A program made the translations under genes and the position numbers. A stretch of 64,000 nt of DNA, from contig NW_027477081.1 in NCBI RefSeq assembly GCF_051020955.1, forward strand, positions 1 through 64,000, read 5' to 3'. Source of the DNA: Megalopta genalis. Its lineage: Eukaryota; Arthropoda; Insecta; Hymenoptera; Halictidae. Below are positions 1-13,454 of the stretch, one piece after another; position 1 is the first letter of the stretch; every line of letters starts with the position of its first letter. The notes under the pieces are model-generated. The model did no database searches, had not been told where the DNA came from, and saw nothing but the letters and a program-made list of their open reading frames with translations.

Positions 1-1
1 A

Positions 2-3000
2 CAGCTAAACCATTTGTTTCGCATGGATTCGAAGATAACCCTTCTACTTCGCATTGATTTGAAGTTAAATCATGTGTTTCGCATGGATTTGAATCTAACT
101 CGTTTATTTCGCATGCTGTTGAAGCTAAATCATGTATATCGCAAGTATATGAAGCTAATCCAATTGTTTCGCATGGATTCGAACATAAGCCTTCTACTTC
201 GCATTGATGTGAAGCTAAATCATGTGTTTCGCATGGATTTGAATCTAACTCGTTTGTTTCGCATGCTGTTGAAGCTACATCGTGTATATCACAAGTATTT
301 GAAGCTATATCATATGTTTCGCATGGATTCGAAGATAAGCCTCCTACTTCGCATTGATTTGAAGCTAAATCATGTGTTTCGCATGGATTTGAAGCAAACT
401 CGTTTGTTTCGCATGCAGTTGAAGCTGAACCATGTATATCACAAGTATTTGAAGCTATATCATATGTTTCGCATGGATTCGAAGGTAAGCCTTCCACTTC
501 GCATTGATTAGATGCAAAATCATGTGTTTTGCATCGATTTGAAGCAAACTCGTTTGTTTCGCATGCAGTTAAAGCTGAATCATGAATATCACAAGTATTT
601 GAAGCTAATCTATTCGTATCGCATGGATTGGAAGATAACCCTTCTTCTTCGCATTGATTTGAAGCTAAATCATGTGTTTCGCATGGATTTGAAGCTAACT
701 CGTTTGTTTCGCATGCTGTTGAAGCTAAATCATGTATATCACAATTATATGAAGCTAATTCATTTGTTTCGCATGGTTTCGAAGATAAGCCTTCTACTTC
801 GCATTGATTTTAATCTAAATCATGTGTTTCGCATGGATTTGAAGCTAACTCGTTTGTTTCGAAATGCAGTTGAAGCTGAATCATGAATATCACAAGTATT
901 TGAAGCTAATCTATTCGTTTCGCATGGATTCGAAGATAACCCTTCTTCTTCGCATTGATTTGAAGCTAAATCATGTGTTTCGCATGGATTTGAAGCTAAC
1001 TCGTTTGTTTCGCATGCAGTTGAAGCTGAATCATGAATATCACAAGTATTTGAAGCTAATCTATTCGTTTCGCATGGATTCGAAGATAACAATTCTTCTT
1101 CGCATTGATTTGAAGCTAAATCATGTGTTTCTCATGGATTTGAAGCTAACTCGTTTGTTTCGCATGCTGTTGAAGCTAAATCATGTATATCACAAGTATA
1201 TGAAGCTAATCCATTTGTTTCGCATGGTTTCGAAGATAAGCCTTCTACTTCGCATTGATTGTAATCTAAATCATGTGTTTCGCATGGATTTGAAGCTAAC
1301 TCGTTTGTTTCGCGTGCTGTTGAAGCTAAATCATGTATATCACAAGTATTTGAAGTTAAACAATTTCTTTCGCATGGTTTCTAAGATAATCCATATACTT
1401 CGCATTGATTTGAAGCTAAATCATGTGTTTCGCATGGGTTTGAAGCGAACTCGTTTGTTTCGCCTGCATTTGAAGCTATATCACTTATATTCACAAGTAT
1501 GTGAAGCTAAATCATTCGCTTCGCATGGATTTGAAGCTAAGCCATCAACTTCGCGTTGACTTGATGCTAAATCATGTGTTTCGCATGGATTTGAAGCTAA
1601 CTCGTTGTTTCGCATGCAGTTGAAGCTGAATCATGAATATCACAAGTATTTGAAGCTAATCTATTCGTTTCGCATGGATTCGAAGATAAACCTTCTTCTT
1701 CGCATTGATTTGAAGCTAAATCATGTGTTTCGCATGGATTTGAAGCTAACTCGTTTGTTTCGCATGCAGTTGAAGCTGAACCATTTATATCACAAGTATT
1801 TGAAGCTATATCATATGTTTCGCATGGATTCGAAGGTAAGCCTTCCACTTCGCATTGATTAGATGCAAAATCATGTGTTTTGCATCGATTTGAATCTAAC
1901 TCGTTTGTTTCGCATGCAGTTGAAGCTGAATCATGTATATCACAAGTAATTGAAGCTAAACTATTCGTTTCGCATCGATTCGAAGATAACCCTTCTTCTT
2001 CGCATTGATTTGAAGCTAGATCATGTGTTTCGCATGGATTTGAATCTAACTCGTTTATTTCGCATGCTGTTGAAGCTAAATCATGTATACCACAAGTATA
2101 TGAAGCTAATCCAATTGTTTCGCATGGATTCGAAGATCAGCCTTCTACTTCGCATTGATTTGAAGCTAAATCATGTGTTCACATGGATTTGAAGCTACCT
2201 CGTTTGTTTCGCATGCAGTTGAAGCTAAATCATGTATATCACAAGTATTTGAAGCTAAACCATTTGTTTCGAACGGATTCGAAGGTAAGCCTTCTACTTC
2301 GCATTGATTTTAATCTAATTCATGTGTTTCGCATGGATTTGAAGCTAACTCGTTTGTTTCGCATGCAGTTGAAGCTGAATCATGTATATCAAAAGTATTT
2401 GAATCTAAACTATTCTTTCGCATGGATTCGAAGATAATCCATCTACTTCGCATTGATTTTAATCTAATTCATGTGTTTCGCATGGATTTGAAGCTAACTC
2501 GTTTGTTTCGCATGCAGTTGAAGCTGAATCATGTACATCAAAAGTATTTGAATCTAAACTATTCTTTTCGCATGGATTCGAAGATAATCCATCTACTTCG
2601 CATTGATTTGAAGCTAAATCATGTGTTTCGCATGGATTTGAAGCTAACTCGTTTGTTTCGCATGCTGTTGAATCTAAATCATGTATATCACAAGTATATG
2701 AAGCTAATCCATTTGTTTCGCATGTATTCGAAGATAAGCCATCTACTTCGTACTGATTTGAAGCTAAATCATGTGTTTCGCATGGATTTGAATCTAACTC
2801 GTTTGTTTCGCATGCTGTTGAAGCTAAATCAAGTGTATCACAAGTATTTGAAGCCAAACCATTTGCTTCGCATGGATTCGAAAATCAGCCTTCTACTTCG
2901 CATTGATTAGATGCTAAATCATGTGTTTCGCATGGATTTGAAGCTAACTCGTTTTTTTCGCATGCAGTTGAAGCTAAATCATGTACATCACAAGTATTTG

Positions 3001-5365
3001 AAGCTAAACCATTTGTTTCGCATGGATACGAAGATAATCCATGTTCTTCGCATTCATTTGAAGCTAAATCATGTGTTTGGATTGGATTTGAAGATAACTC
3101 GTTTGTTTCGCATGCTGTTGAATCTAAATCATGTATATCACAAGTATTTGAAGCTATATCATATGTTTCGCATGGATTCGAAGATAACCCTTCTAATTCG
3201 AATTGATTTGAAGCTAAATCATGTGTTTCGCATGGATTTGAAGCTAAACTCGTTTTTTTCGCATGCAGTTGAAGCTAAATCATGTACATCACAAGTATTT
3301 GAAGCTAACCCATTTGTCGCATGCATTCGAAGATAATCCATCTACTTCGCATTAATTTGAAGCTAAATCATGTGTTTCGCTTGGATTTGAAGATAACTCG
3401 TTTGTTTCGCATGCAGTTGAAGCTGAACCATGTATATCACTAGTATTTGAAGCTAAACTATTCGTTTCGCATGGATTCGAAGGTAAGCCTTCCACTTCAC
3501 ATTGATTTGAAGCTAAATCATGTCTTTCGCATGGATTTGAAGTTAACTCGTTTGTTTCGCATGCAGTTGAAGCTAAATCATGTATATCACAAGTATTTGC
3601 AGCTAAACCATTTGTTTCGCATGGATTCGAAGATAACCCTTCTACTTCGCATTGATTTGAAGTTAAATCATGTGTTTCGCATGGATTTGAATCTAACTCG
3701 TTTATTTCGCATGCTGTTGAAGCTAAATCATGTATATCGCAAGTATATGAAGCTAATCCAATTGTTTCGCATGGATTCGAACATAAGCCTTCTACTTCGC
3801 ATTGATGTGAAGCTAAATCATGTGTTTCGCATGGATTTGAATCTAACTCGTTTGTTTCGCATGCTGTTGAAGCTACATCGTGTATATCACAAGTATTTGA
3901 AGCTATATCATATGTTTCGCATGGATTCGAAGATAAACCTCCTACTTCGCATTGTTTTGAAGCTAAATCATGTGTTTCGCATGGATTTGAAGCAAACTCG
4001 TTTGTTTCGCATGCAGTTGAAGCTGAACCATGTATATCACAAGTATTTGAAGCTATATCATATGTTTCGCATGATTCGAAGGTAAGCCTTCCACTTCGCA
4101 TTGATTAGATGCAAAATCATGTGTTTTGCATCGATTTGAAGCAAACTCGTTTGTTTCGCATGCAGTTAAAGCTGAATCATGAATATCACAAGTATTTGAA
4201 GCTAATCTATTCGTATCGCATGGATTGGAAGATAACCCTTCTTCTTCGCATTGATTTGAAGCTAAATCATGTTTTTCGCATGGATTTGAAGCTAACTCGT
4301 TTGTTTCGCATGCTGTTGAAGCTAAATCATGTATATCACAATTATATGAAGCTAATTCATTTGTTTCGCATGGTTTCGAAGATAAGCCTTCTACTTCGCA
4401 TTGATTTTAATCTAAATCATGTGTTTCGCATGGATTTGAAGCTAACTCGTTTGTTTCGAAATGCAGTTGAAGCTGAATCATGAATATCACAAGTATTTGA
4501 AGCTAATCTATTCGTTTCGCATGGATTCGAAGATAACCCTTCTTCTTCGCATTGATTTGAAGCTAAATCATGTGTTTCGCATGGATTTGAAGCTAACTCG
4601 TTTGTTTCGCATGCAGTTGAAGCTGAATCATGAATATCACAAGTATTTGAAGCTAATCTATTCGTTTCGCATGGATTCGAAGATAACAATTCTTCTTCCA
4701 ATTGATTTGAAGCTAAATCATGTGTTTCTCATGGATTTGAAGCTAACTCGTTTGTTTCGCATGCTGTTGAAGCTAAATCATGTATATCACAAGTATATGA
4801 AGCTAATCCATTTGTTTCGCATGGTTTCGAAGATAAGCCTTCTACTTCGCATTGATTGTAATCTAAATCATGTGTTTCGCATGGATTTGAAGCTAACTCG
4901 TTTGTTTCGCATGCTGTTGAAGCTAAATCATGTATATCACAAGTATTTGAAGTTAAACAATTTCTTTCGCATGGTTTCTAAGATAATCCATATACTTCGC
5001 ATTGATTTGAAGCTAAATCATGTGTTTCGCATGGGTTTGAAGCGAACTCGTTCGTTTCGCCTGCATTTGAAGCTATATCACTTATATTCACAAGTATGTG
5101 AAGCTAAATCATTCGCTTCGCATGGATTTGAAGCTAAGCCATCAACTTCGCGTTGACTTGATGCTAAATCATGTGTTTCGCATGGATTTGAAGCTAACTC
5201 GTTTGTTTCGCATGCAGTTGAAGCTGAATCATGAATATCACAAGTATTTGAAGCTAATCTATTCGTTTCGCATGGATTCGAAGATAAACCTTCTTCTTCG
5301 CATTGATTTGAAGCTAAATCATGTGTTTCGCATGGATTTGAAGCTAACTCGTTTGTTTCGCATGC
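2..5365. repeat. ~3.6-kb-offset duplication, left-end flavour
   Basis: Positions 2-1,767 recur at 3,600-5,365 with an offset of 3,598, then 3,597, then 3,598 bp. The changes reflect single-base losses near 4,073 (ATGATTCG for ATGGATTCG) and 1,596 (CTCGTTGTTT for CTCGTTTGTTT). A few substitutions also separate the copies, for example near 1,313 and 4,273. The intervening 1,768-3,599 is the same monomer family, rich in GAATCTAA and TATGAAGC variants. Position 5,366 switches abruptly to a copy of the segment beginning at 2,816, so the second unit is chimeric. Confidence 0.85.
1543..1566. other. Short inverted repeat inside E' monomer (reference copy)
   Basis: TCAAC at 1,545-1,549 and GTTGA at 1,555-1,559 flank a 5-nt TTCGC loop. 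CATCAA at 1,543-1,548 can instead pair with TTGATG at 1,561-1,566 around a 12-nt loop, so the two foldings exclude each other. The element comes with nearly every family-2 unit, for example near 5,140, 7,090, 9,459, 13,050, 18,330, 33,829, 40,720 and 55,418. In several right-hand copies (about 35,927, 37,126, 41,919, 45,607, 52,177) the first arm reads CAACAAC, which keeps only four inner pairs. A five-base stem is weak; no function is shown. Confidence 0.6.
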
Positions 5366-8049
5366 TGTTGAAGCTAAATCAAGTGTATCACAAGTATTTG
5401 AAGCCAAACCATTTGCTTCGCATGGATTCGAAAATCAGCCTTCTACTTCGCATTGATTAGATGCTAAATCATGTGTTTCGCATGGATTTGAAGCTAACTC
5501 GTTTTTTTCGCATGCAGTTGAAGCTAAATCATGTACATCACAAGTATTTGAAGCTAAACCATTTGTTTCGCATGGATACGAAGATAATCCATGTTCTTCG
5601 CATTCATTTGAAGCTAAATCATGTGTTTGGATTGGATTTGAAGATAACTCGTTTGTTTCGCATGCTGTTAAAGCTAAATCATGTATATCACAAGTATTTG
5701 AAGATAAACCATTTGTCGCATGCATTCGAAGATAATCCATCTACTTCGCATTAATTTGAAGCTAAATCATGTGTTTCGCTTGGATTTGAAGATAACTCGT
5801 TTGTTTCGCATGCAGTTGAAGCTGAACCATGTATATCACTAGTATTTGAAGCTAAACTATTCGTTTCGCATGGATTCGAAGGTAAGCCTTCCACTTCACA
5901 TTGATTTGAAGCTAAATCATGTCTTTCGCATGGATTTGAAGTTAACTCGTATATTTCGCATGCTGTTGAAGCTAAATCATGTATATCGCAAGTATATGAA
6001 GCTAATCCAATTGTTTCGCATGGATTCGAACATAAGCCTTCTACTTCGCATTGATTTGAAGCTAAATCATGTGTTTCGCATGGATTTGAAGCTAACTCGT
6101 TTGTTTCGCATGCAGTTGAAGCTGAATCATGTATATCACAAGTAATTGAAGCTAAACTATTCGTTTCGCATCGATTCGAAGATAACCCTTCTTCTTCGCA
6201 TTGATTTGAAGCTAGATCATGTGTTTCGCATGGATTTGAATCTAACTCGTTTATTTCGCATGCTGTTGAAGCTAAATCATGTATACCACAAGTATATGAA
6301 GCTAATCCAATTGTTTCGCATGGATTCGAACATAAGCCTTCTACTTCGCATTGATTTGAAGCTAAATCATGTGTTTCGCATGAATTTGAATCTAACTCGT
6401 TTGTTTCGCATGCTGTTGAAGCTAAATCGTGTATATCACAAGTATTTGAAGCTATATCATATGTTTCGCATGGTTTCGAAGATAAGCCTCCTACTTCGCA
6501 TTGATTTGAAGCTAAATCATGTGTTTCGCATGGATTTGAAGCTAACTCGTTTGTTTCGCATGCAGTTGAATCTGAACCATGTATATCACAAGTATTTGAA
6601 GCTATATCATTTGTTTCGCATGGATTGGTAGATACTCCTTCTAATTCGCATTGATTTGGAGCTAAATCGTGTGTTTCGCATGGATTTGAAGCTAACTCGT
6701 TTGTTTCGCATGTTGTTGAAGCTAACTCAAGTGTATCACAAGTATTTGAAGCTAAACCATTTATTTCGCATGGATTCGAAGATAAGCCTCCTACTTCGCA
6801 TTGATTTGAAGCTAAATCATGTGTTTCGCATGTTTTTGAAGCTAACTCGTTTGTTTCGCATGCTGTTGAAGCTAAATCAAGTGTATCGCAAGTATTTGAA
6901 GCTAAACCATTTGCTTCGCATGGATTCGAAGATCAGCCTTTTACTTCGCATTGATTAGATGCTAAATCATGTGTTTCGCATGGGTTTGAAGCTAACTCGT
7001 TTGTTTCGCCTGCATTTGAAGCTATATCACTTATATTCATAAGTGTGTGAAAAAGCTAAATCATTCGTTTCGCATGGATTTGAAACTAAGCCATCAACTT
7101 CGCGTTGACTTGATGCTAAATCATGTTTTTCGCATGGATTTGAAGCTAACTCGTTTGTTTCGCATGCTGTTGATGAGAAATCATGTATATCACAAGTATT
7201 TGAAGTTAAACAATTTGTTTCGCATGGATTCGAAGATAATCCATATACTTCGCATTGATTTGAAGCTAAATCATGTGTTTCGTATGGATTTGAATCTAAC
7301 TCGTTTGTTTCGCATGCTGTTGAAACTAAATCATGTATATTGCAAGTATTTGCAGCTAAACCATTTGTTTCGCATGGATTCGAAGATAACCCTTCCTACT
7401 TGGCATTGATTTTAATCTAAATCATGTGTTTCGCATGGATTTGAAGCTAACTCGTTTGTTTCGCATGTAGTTGAAGCTAAATCATGTATATAACAAGTAT
7501 TTGAAGCTAAACCATTAGTTTCGCATGGATTCGAAGATCAGCCTTCTACTTCGCATTGATTTGATGCTAAATCATGTGTTTCGCATGGATTTGATGCTAG
7601 CTCGTTTGTTTCGCATGCTGTTGTAGCTAAATCATGTACATCACATGTATTTGAAGCTAAACCATTTGTATCGCATGGAATCGAAGGTAAGCCTCCTACT
7701 TCGCATTGATTTGAAGCTAAATCATGTGTTCGCATGGATTTGAAACTAACTTGTTTGATTCGCGAGCAGATCAAGCTAAATCAAGTGTATCACAAGTATT
7801 TGATGCTAAACCATTTGCTTCGCATGGATTCGAAGATCAGCCTTCTACTTCGCATTGATTTGATGCTAAATCATGTGTTTCGCATGGATTTGAAGCTAGC
7901 TCGTTTGTTTCGCATGCTGTTGAAGCTAAATCATGTATATCACATGTATTTGAAGCTAAACCATTTGTATCGCATGGGATCGAAGATAAGCCTCCTACTT
8001 CGCATCGATTTGAAGCTAAATCATGTGTTTCGCATGGATTTGAAGCTAA
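5366..8049. repeat. Mosaic HOR block derived from left-end segments
   Basis: 5,366 to about 5,680 matches 2,816-3,130 (offset 2,550). About 5,680-5,955 then matches about 3,280-3,555 (offset 2,399), which implies loss of one 150-bp unit. Further pieces match 1,950-2,115 (at 6,146 on, offset 4,196). A shared 28-bp D monomer, CATTTGTCGCATGC, marks both 3,311 and 5,710. A family-2 unit lies near 7,005-7,130, preceded by AAGTGTGTGAAAAAGC, a two-base expansion seen only there. Monomers with TGATGCTA starts become common after 7,560. No gene is visible. Confidence 0.7.
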
Positions 8050-11000
8050 CTCGTTTGTTTCGCATGCAGTTGAAGCTAAATCATGTATATCACAAGTATT
8101 TGACGCTAAACCATTTGTTTCGCACGGATTCGAAGATAAGCCTTCTACTTCGCATTGATTTTAATCTAATTCATGTGTTTCGCATGGATTTGAAGCTAAC
8201 TCGTTTGTTTCGCATGCAGTTGAAGCTGAATCATGTATATCACAAGTATTTGAAGCTAAACCATTAGTTTCGCATGGATTCGAAGATAAGCCTCCTACTT
8301 CGCATTGATTTGAAGCTAAATCATGTGTTTGCACGGATTTGAAGCTAACTCGTTTGTTTCGCATGCTGTTGAAGCTGAATCATGTATATCACAAGTATTT
8401 GAAGCTATATCATATGTTTCGCATGGATTCGAAGATAACCGTTCTAATTCGCATTGATTTAAAGCTAAATCATGTGTTTCGCATGGATTTGAAGCTAACT
8501 CGTTTTTTTCGCATGCAGTTGAAGCTAAATCATGTATATCACAAGTATTTGCAGCTAAACCATTTGTTTCGCATGGATTCGAAGATAAGCCTCCTACTTC
8601 GCATTGATTTGAAGCTAAATCATGTGTTTGCTCGGATTTGAAGCTAACTCGTTCGTTTCGCATGCTGTTGAAGCTGAATCATGTATATCACAAGTATTTG
8701 AAGCTATATCATATGTTTCGCATGGATTCGAAGATAAACCTTCCACTTCGCATCGATTTGAAGCTAAATCATGTGTTTCGCATGGATTTGAAGTTAACTC
8801 GTATATTTCGCATGGAGTTGAAGCTAAATCATGTATATCACAAGTAGTTGCAGCTAAACCATTTGTTTCGCATTGATTTGAAGTTAAATCATGTGTTTCG
8901 CATGGATTTGAATCTAACTCGTTTATTTCGCATGCTGTTGAAGCTAAATCATGTATATCACAAGTATATGAAGCTAATCCATTTGCTTCGCATGGATTCG
9001 AAGATAAGCCTTCTACTTCGCATTGATTTGAAGCTAAATCATCTGTTCGCATGGATTTGAAGCTAACTCGTTTGTTTCGATTGCTGTTGAAGCTAAATCA
9101 TGTATATCACAAGTATTTGCAGCTAAACCATTTGTTTCGCATGGATTCGAAGATAAGCCTCCATCTTCGCATTGATTTTAAGGTAAATCATGTGTTCGCA
9201 TGCATTTGAAGCTACCTCGTTTGTTTCGCATGCAGTCGAAGCTAAATCAAGTGTATCACATGTATTTGAAGCCAAACCATTTGCTTCGCATGGATTCGAA
9301 GATAAGCCTTCTACTTCGCATTTATTAGATGCTAAATCATGTGTTTCGCATGGGTTTGAAGCTAACTCGTTTGTTTCGCCTGCATTTGAAACTATATCAC
9401 TTATATTCACAAGTATGTGAAGCAAAATCATTCGTTTAGCATGGATTTGAAGCTAAGCCATCAACTTCGCGTTGACATGATGCTAAATCATGTTTTTCGT
9501 TTGGACTTGAAGCTAACTCGTTTGTTTCGCATGTTGTTGAAGCTAAATCATGTATTTCACAAGTATTTGAAGCTAAACCATTTGTTTCGCATTTATTCGA
9601 AGATAACCCATGTACTTCGCATTGATTTGAAGCTAAATCATGTGTTTCGCATGGATTTGAATCGAACTCGTTTGTATCGCATGCTGTTGAAGCTAAATCA
9701 AGTGTAGCAGAAGTATTTGAAGCCAAACCATTTGCTTCACATGGATTCGAAGATCAGCCTTCTACTTCGCATTGATTTGAAGCTAAATCATGTGTTCGCA
9801 TGGATTTGAAGCTACCTCGTTTGTTTCGCATGCAGTTGAAGCTAAATCATGTATATCACAAGTATTTGAAGCTAAACCATTTGTTTCGCATGGATTCGAA
9901 GATAACCCTTCTAATTCGCATTGGTTTGAAGCTAAGTCATGTGTTCGCATGCATTTGAAGCTACCTCGTTTGTTTCGCATGCTGTTGAAGCTAAATCAAG
10001 TGTATCACATGTATTTGAAGCCAAACCATTTGCTTCGCATGGATTCGAAGATAAGCCTTCTACTTCGCATTTATTAGATGCTAAATCATGTGTTACGCAT
10101 GGGTTTGAAGCCAACTCGTTTGTTTCGCCTGCATTTGAAGCTATATCACTTATATTCACAAGTATGTGAAGCAAAATCATTCGTTTAGCATGGATTTGAA
10201 GCTAAGCCATCAACTCCGCGTTGACTTGAGGCTAAATCATGTTTTTCGTTTGGATTTGAAGCTAACTCGTTTGTTTCGCCTGCATTTGAAGCCATATCAC
10301 TTATATTTTCAAGTATGTGAAGCTAAATCATTCGTTACGCATGGATTTGAAGCTAAGCCTCCTACTTCGCATTGATTTGAAGCTAAATCATGTGTTTGCA
10401 CGGATTTGAAGCTAACTCGTTTGTTTCGCATGCTGTTGCAGCTGAATCATGTATATCACAAGTATTTGAAGCTATATCATATGTTTCGCATGGATTCGAA
10501 GATAACCCTTCTAATTCGCATTGATTTAAAGCTAAGTCATGTGTTTCGCATGGATTTGAAGCTAACTCGTTTTTTTTCGCATGCAGTTGAAGCTAAATCA
10601 TGTATATCACAAGTATTTGCAGCTAAACCATTTGTTTCGCATTGATTTGAAGTTAAATCATGTGTTTCGCATGGATTTGAATCTAACTCGTTTATTTCGC
10701 ATGCTGTTGAAGCTAAATCATGTATATCACAAGTATATGAAGCTAATCCATTTGCTTCGCATGGATTCGAAGATAAGCCTTCTACTTCGCATTGATTTGA
10801 AGCCAAATCATCTGTTCGCATGGATTTGAAGCTAACTCGTTTGTTTCGATTGCTGTTGAAGCTAAATCATGTATATCACAAGTATTTGCATCTAAACCAT
10901 TTGTTTCGCATGGATTCGAAGATAAGCCTCCATCTTCGCATTGATTTTAAGCTAAATCATGTGTTTCGCATGGATTTGAAGCTAACTCGTTTTTTTCGCA

Positions 11001-13454
11001 TGCAGTTGAAGCTAAATCATGTATATCACAAGTATTTGCAGCTAAACCATTTGTTTCGCATGGATTCGAAGATAAGCCTCCTACTTCGCATTGATTTGAA
11101 GCTAAATCATGTTTTTCGTTTGGACTTGAAGCTAACTCGTTTGTTTCGCATGTTGTTGAAGCTAAATCATGTATATCACAAGTATTTGAAGCTAAACCAT
11201 TTGTTTCGCATGGATTCGAAGATAAGCCTCCATCTTCGCATTGATTTTAAGGTAAATCATGTGTTCGCATGCATTTGAAGCTACCTCGTTTGTTTCGCAT
11301 GCAGTTGAAGCTGAATCATGTATATCACAAGTATTTGCAGCTAAACCATTTGTTTCGCATGGATTCGAAGATAAGCCTCCTACTTCGCATTGATTTGAAG
11401 CTAAATCATGTGTTTGCACGGACTTGAAGCTAACTCGATTGTTTCGCATTCTGTACAATCTAAATCATGCATATCACAAGTATTTGAAGCTAAACCATTT
11501 GTTTCGCATGGATTCGAAGATAAGCCTCTTACTTTGCATTGATTTGAAGCTAAATCATGTGTTTCGCATGGATTTGAATCGAACTCGTTTGTATCGCATG
11601 CTGTTGAAGCTAAATCAAGTGTAGCAGAAGTATTTGAAGCCAAACCATTTGCTTCACATGGATTCGAAGATCAGCCTTCTACTTCGCATTGATTTGAAGC
11701 TAAATCATGTGTTCGCATGGATTTGAAGCTACCTCGTTTGTTTCGCATGCAGTTGTAGCTAAATCATGTATATCACAAGTATTTGACGCTAAACCATTTG
11801 TTTCGCACGGATTCGAAGATAAGCCTTCTACTTCGCATTGATTTTAATCTAATTCATGTGTTTCGCATGGATTTGAAGCTAACTCGTTTGTTTCGCATGC
11901 AGTTGAAGCTGAATCATGTATATCACAAGTATTTGAAGCTAAACCATTTGTTTCGCATGGATTCGAAGATAAGCCTCCTACTTCGCATTGATTTGAAGCT
12001 ATATCATATGTTTCGCTTGGATTCGAAGATAACCGTTCTAATTCGCATTGATTTAAAGCTAAATCATGTGTTTCGCATGGATTTGAAGCTAACTCGTTTT
12101 TTTCGCATGCAGTTGAAGCTAAATCATGTATATCACAAGTATTTGCAGCTAAACCATTTGTTTCGCATGGATTCGAAGATAAACCTCCTACTTCGAATTG
12201 ATTTGAAGCTAAATCATGTGTTTGCTCGGATTTGAAGGTAACTCGTTTGTCTCGCATGCTGTTGAAGCTGAATCATGTATATCACAAGTATTTGAAGCTA
12301 TATCATATGTTTCGCATGGATTCGAAGATAAGCCTTCCACTTCGCATCGATTTGAAGCTAAATCATGTGTTTCGCATGGATTTGAAGTTAACTCGTTTAT
12401 TTCGCATGGAGTTGAAGCTAAATCATGTATATCACAAGTAGTTGCAGCTAAATCATTTGTTTCGCATTGATTTGAAGTTAAATCATGTGTTTCGCATGGA
12501 TTTGAATCTAACTCGTTTATTTCGCATGCTGTTGAAGCTAAATCATGTATATCACAAGTATATGAAGCTAATCCATTTGCTTCGCATGGATTCGAAGATA
12601 AGCCTTCTACTTCGCATTGATTTGAAGCTAAATCATCTGTTCGCATGGATTTGAAGCTAACTCGTTTGTTTCGATTGCTGTTGAAGCTAAATCATGTATA
12701 TCACAAGTATTTGCAGCTAAACCATTTGTTTCGCATGGATTCGAAGATAAGCCTCCATCTTCGCATTGATTTTAAGGTAAATCATGTGTTCGCATGCATT
12801 TGAAGCTACCTCGTTTGTTTCGCATGCAGTCGAAGCTAAATCAAGTGTATCACATGTATTTGAAGCCAAACCATTTGCTTCGCATGGATTCGAAGATAAG
12901 CCTTCTACTTCGCATTTATTAGATGCTAAATCATGTGTTTCGCATGGGTTTGAAGCTACCTTGTTTGTTTCGCCTGCATTTGAAGCTATATCACTTATAT
13001 TCACAAGTATGTGAAGCAAAATCATTCGTTTAGCATGGATTTGAAGCTAAGCCATCAACTTCGCGTTGACTTGATGCTAAATCATGTTTTTCGTTTGGAC
13101 TTGAAGCTAACTCGTTTGTTTCGCATGTTGTTGAAGCTAAATCATGTATTTCACAAGTATTTGAAGCTAAACCATTTGTTTCGCATTTATTCGAAGATAA
13201 CCCATGTACTTCGCATTGATTTGAAGCTAAATCATGTGTTTCGCATGGATTTGAATCGAACTCGTTTGTATCGCATGCTGTTGAAGCTAAATCAAGTGTA
13301 GCAGAAGTATTTGAAGCCAAACCATTTGCTTCACATGGATTCGAAGATCAGCCTTCTACTTCGCATTGATTTGAAGCTAAATCATGTGTTCGCATGGATT
13401 TGAAGCTACCTCGTTTGTTTCGCATGCAGTTGAAGCTAAATCATGTATATCGCA
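8050..13454. repeat. ~3.6-kb-offset dispersed duplication
   Basis: About 8,050-9,860 recurs at about 11,735-13,454. The offset is 3,684 bp on the left and 3,594 bp from about 8,400 on, because the right copy lacks three monomers (90 bp) near 11,995, where E joins directly to GAAGCTATATCATATG. Substitutions distinguish the copies, for example near 8,788 and 12,388. The middle part, 9,861-11,734, is the same HOR family and includes a double family-2 element (C' cores 10,146 and 10,297) and several TTTGCACGG monomers with a 1-bp deletion. Confidence 0.75.
9358..9508. repeat. Reference copy of diverged 151-bp HOR (family 2)
   Basis: Monomers are B' 9,358-9,387 (TTTCGCCTGCATTT end), C' 9,388-9,418 (31 bp, with TCACTTATATT), D' 9,419-9,448, E' 9,449-9,478 (CATCAACTTCGCGTTGAC) and A' 9,479-9,508 (CATGTTTTTCGTTTGGACTT). 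Each aligns with its canonical counterpart, so this is a sister lineage of the 150-bp unit and not foreign DNA. The single extra base in C' shifts all reading frames. In the minus-strand peptide frame, A', B' and E' have lost the Cys codon that canonical monomers carry, giving Asn, Gly and Arg. Two C' subtypes exist, one ending TTCACAAG and one ending TTTTCAAG. Confidence 0.9.

Noticed and set aside
1472..1502. C' monomer as a promoter or polyadenylation signal because of TTATATT
   Set aside because: It is an AT-rich variant of monomer C at fixed HOR position, with no adjacent gene or other promoter element.
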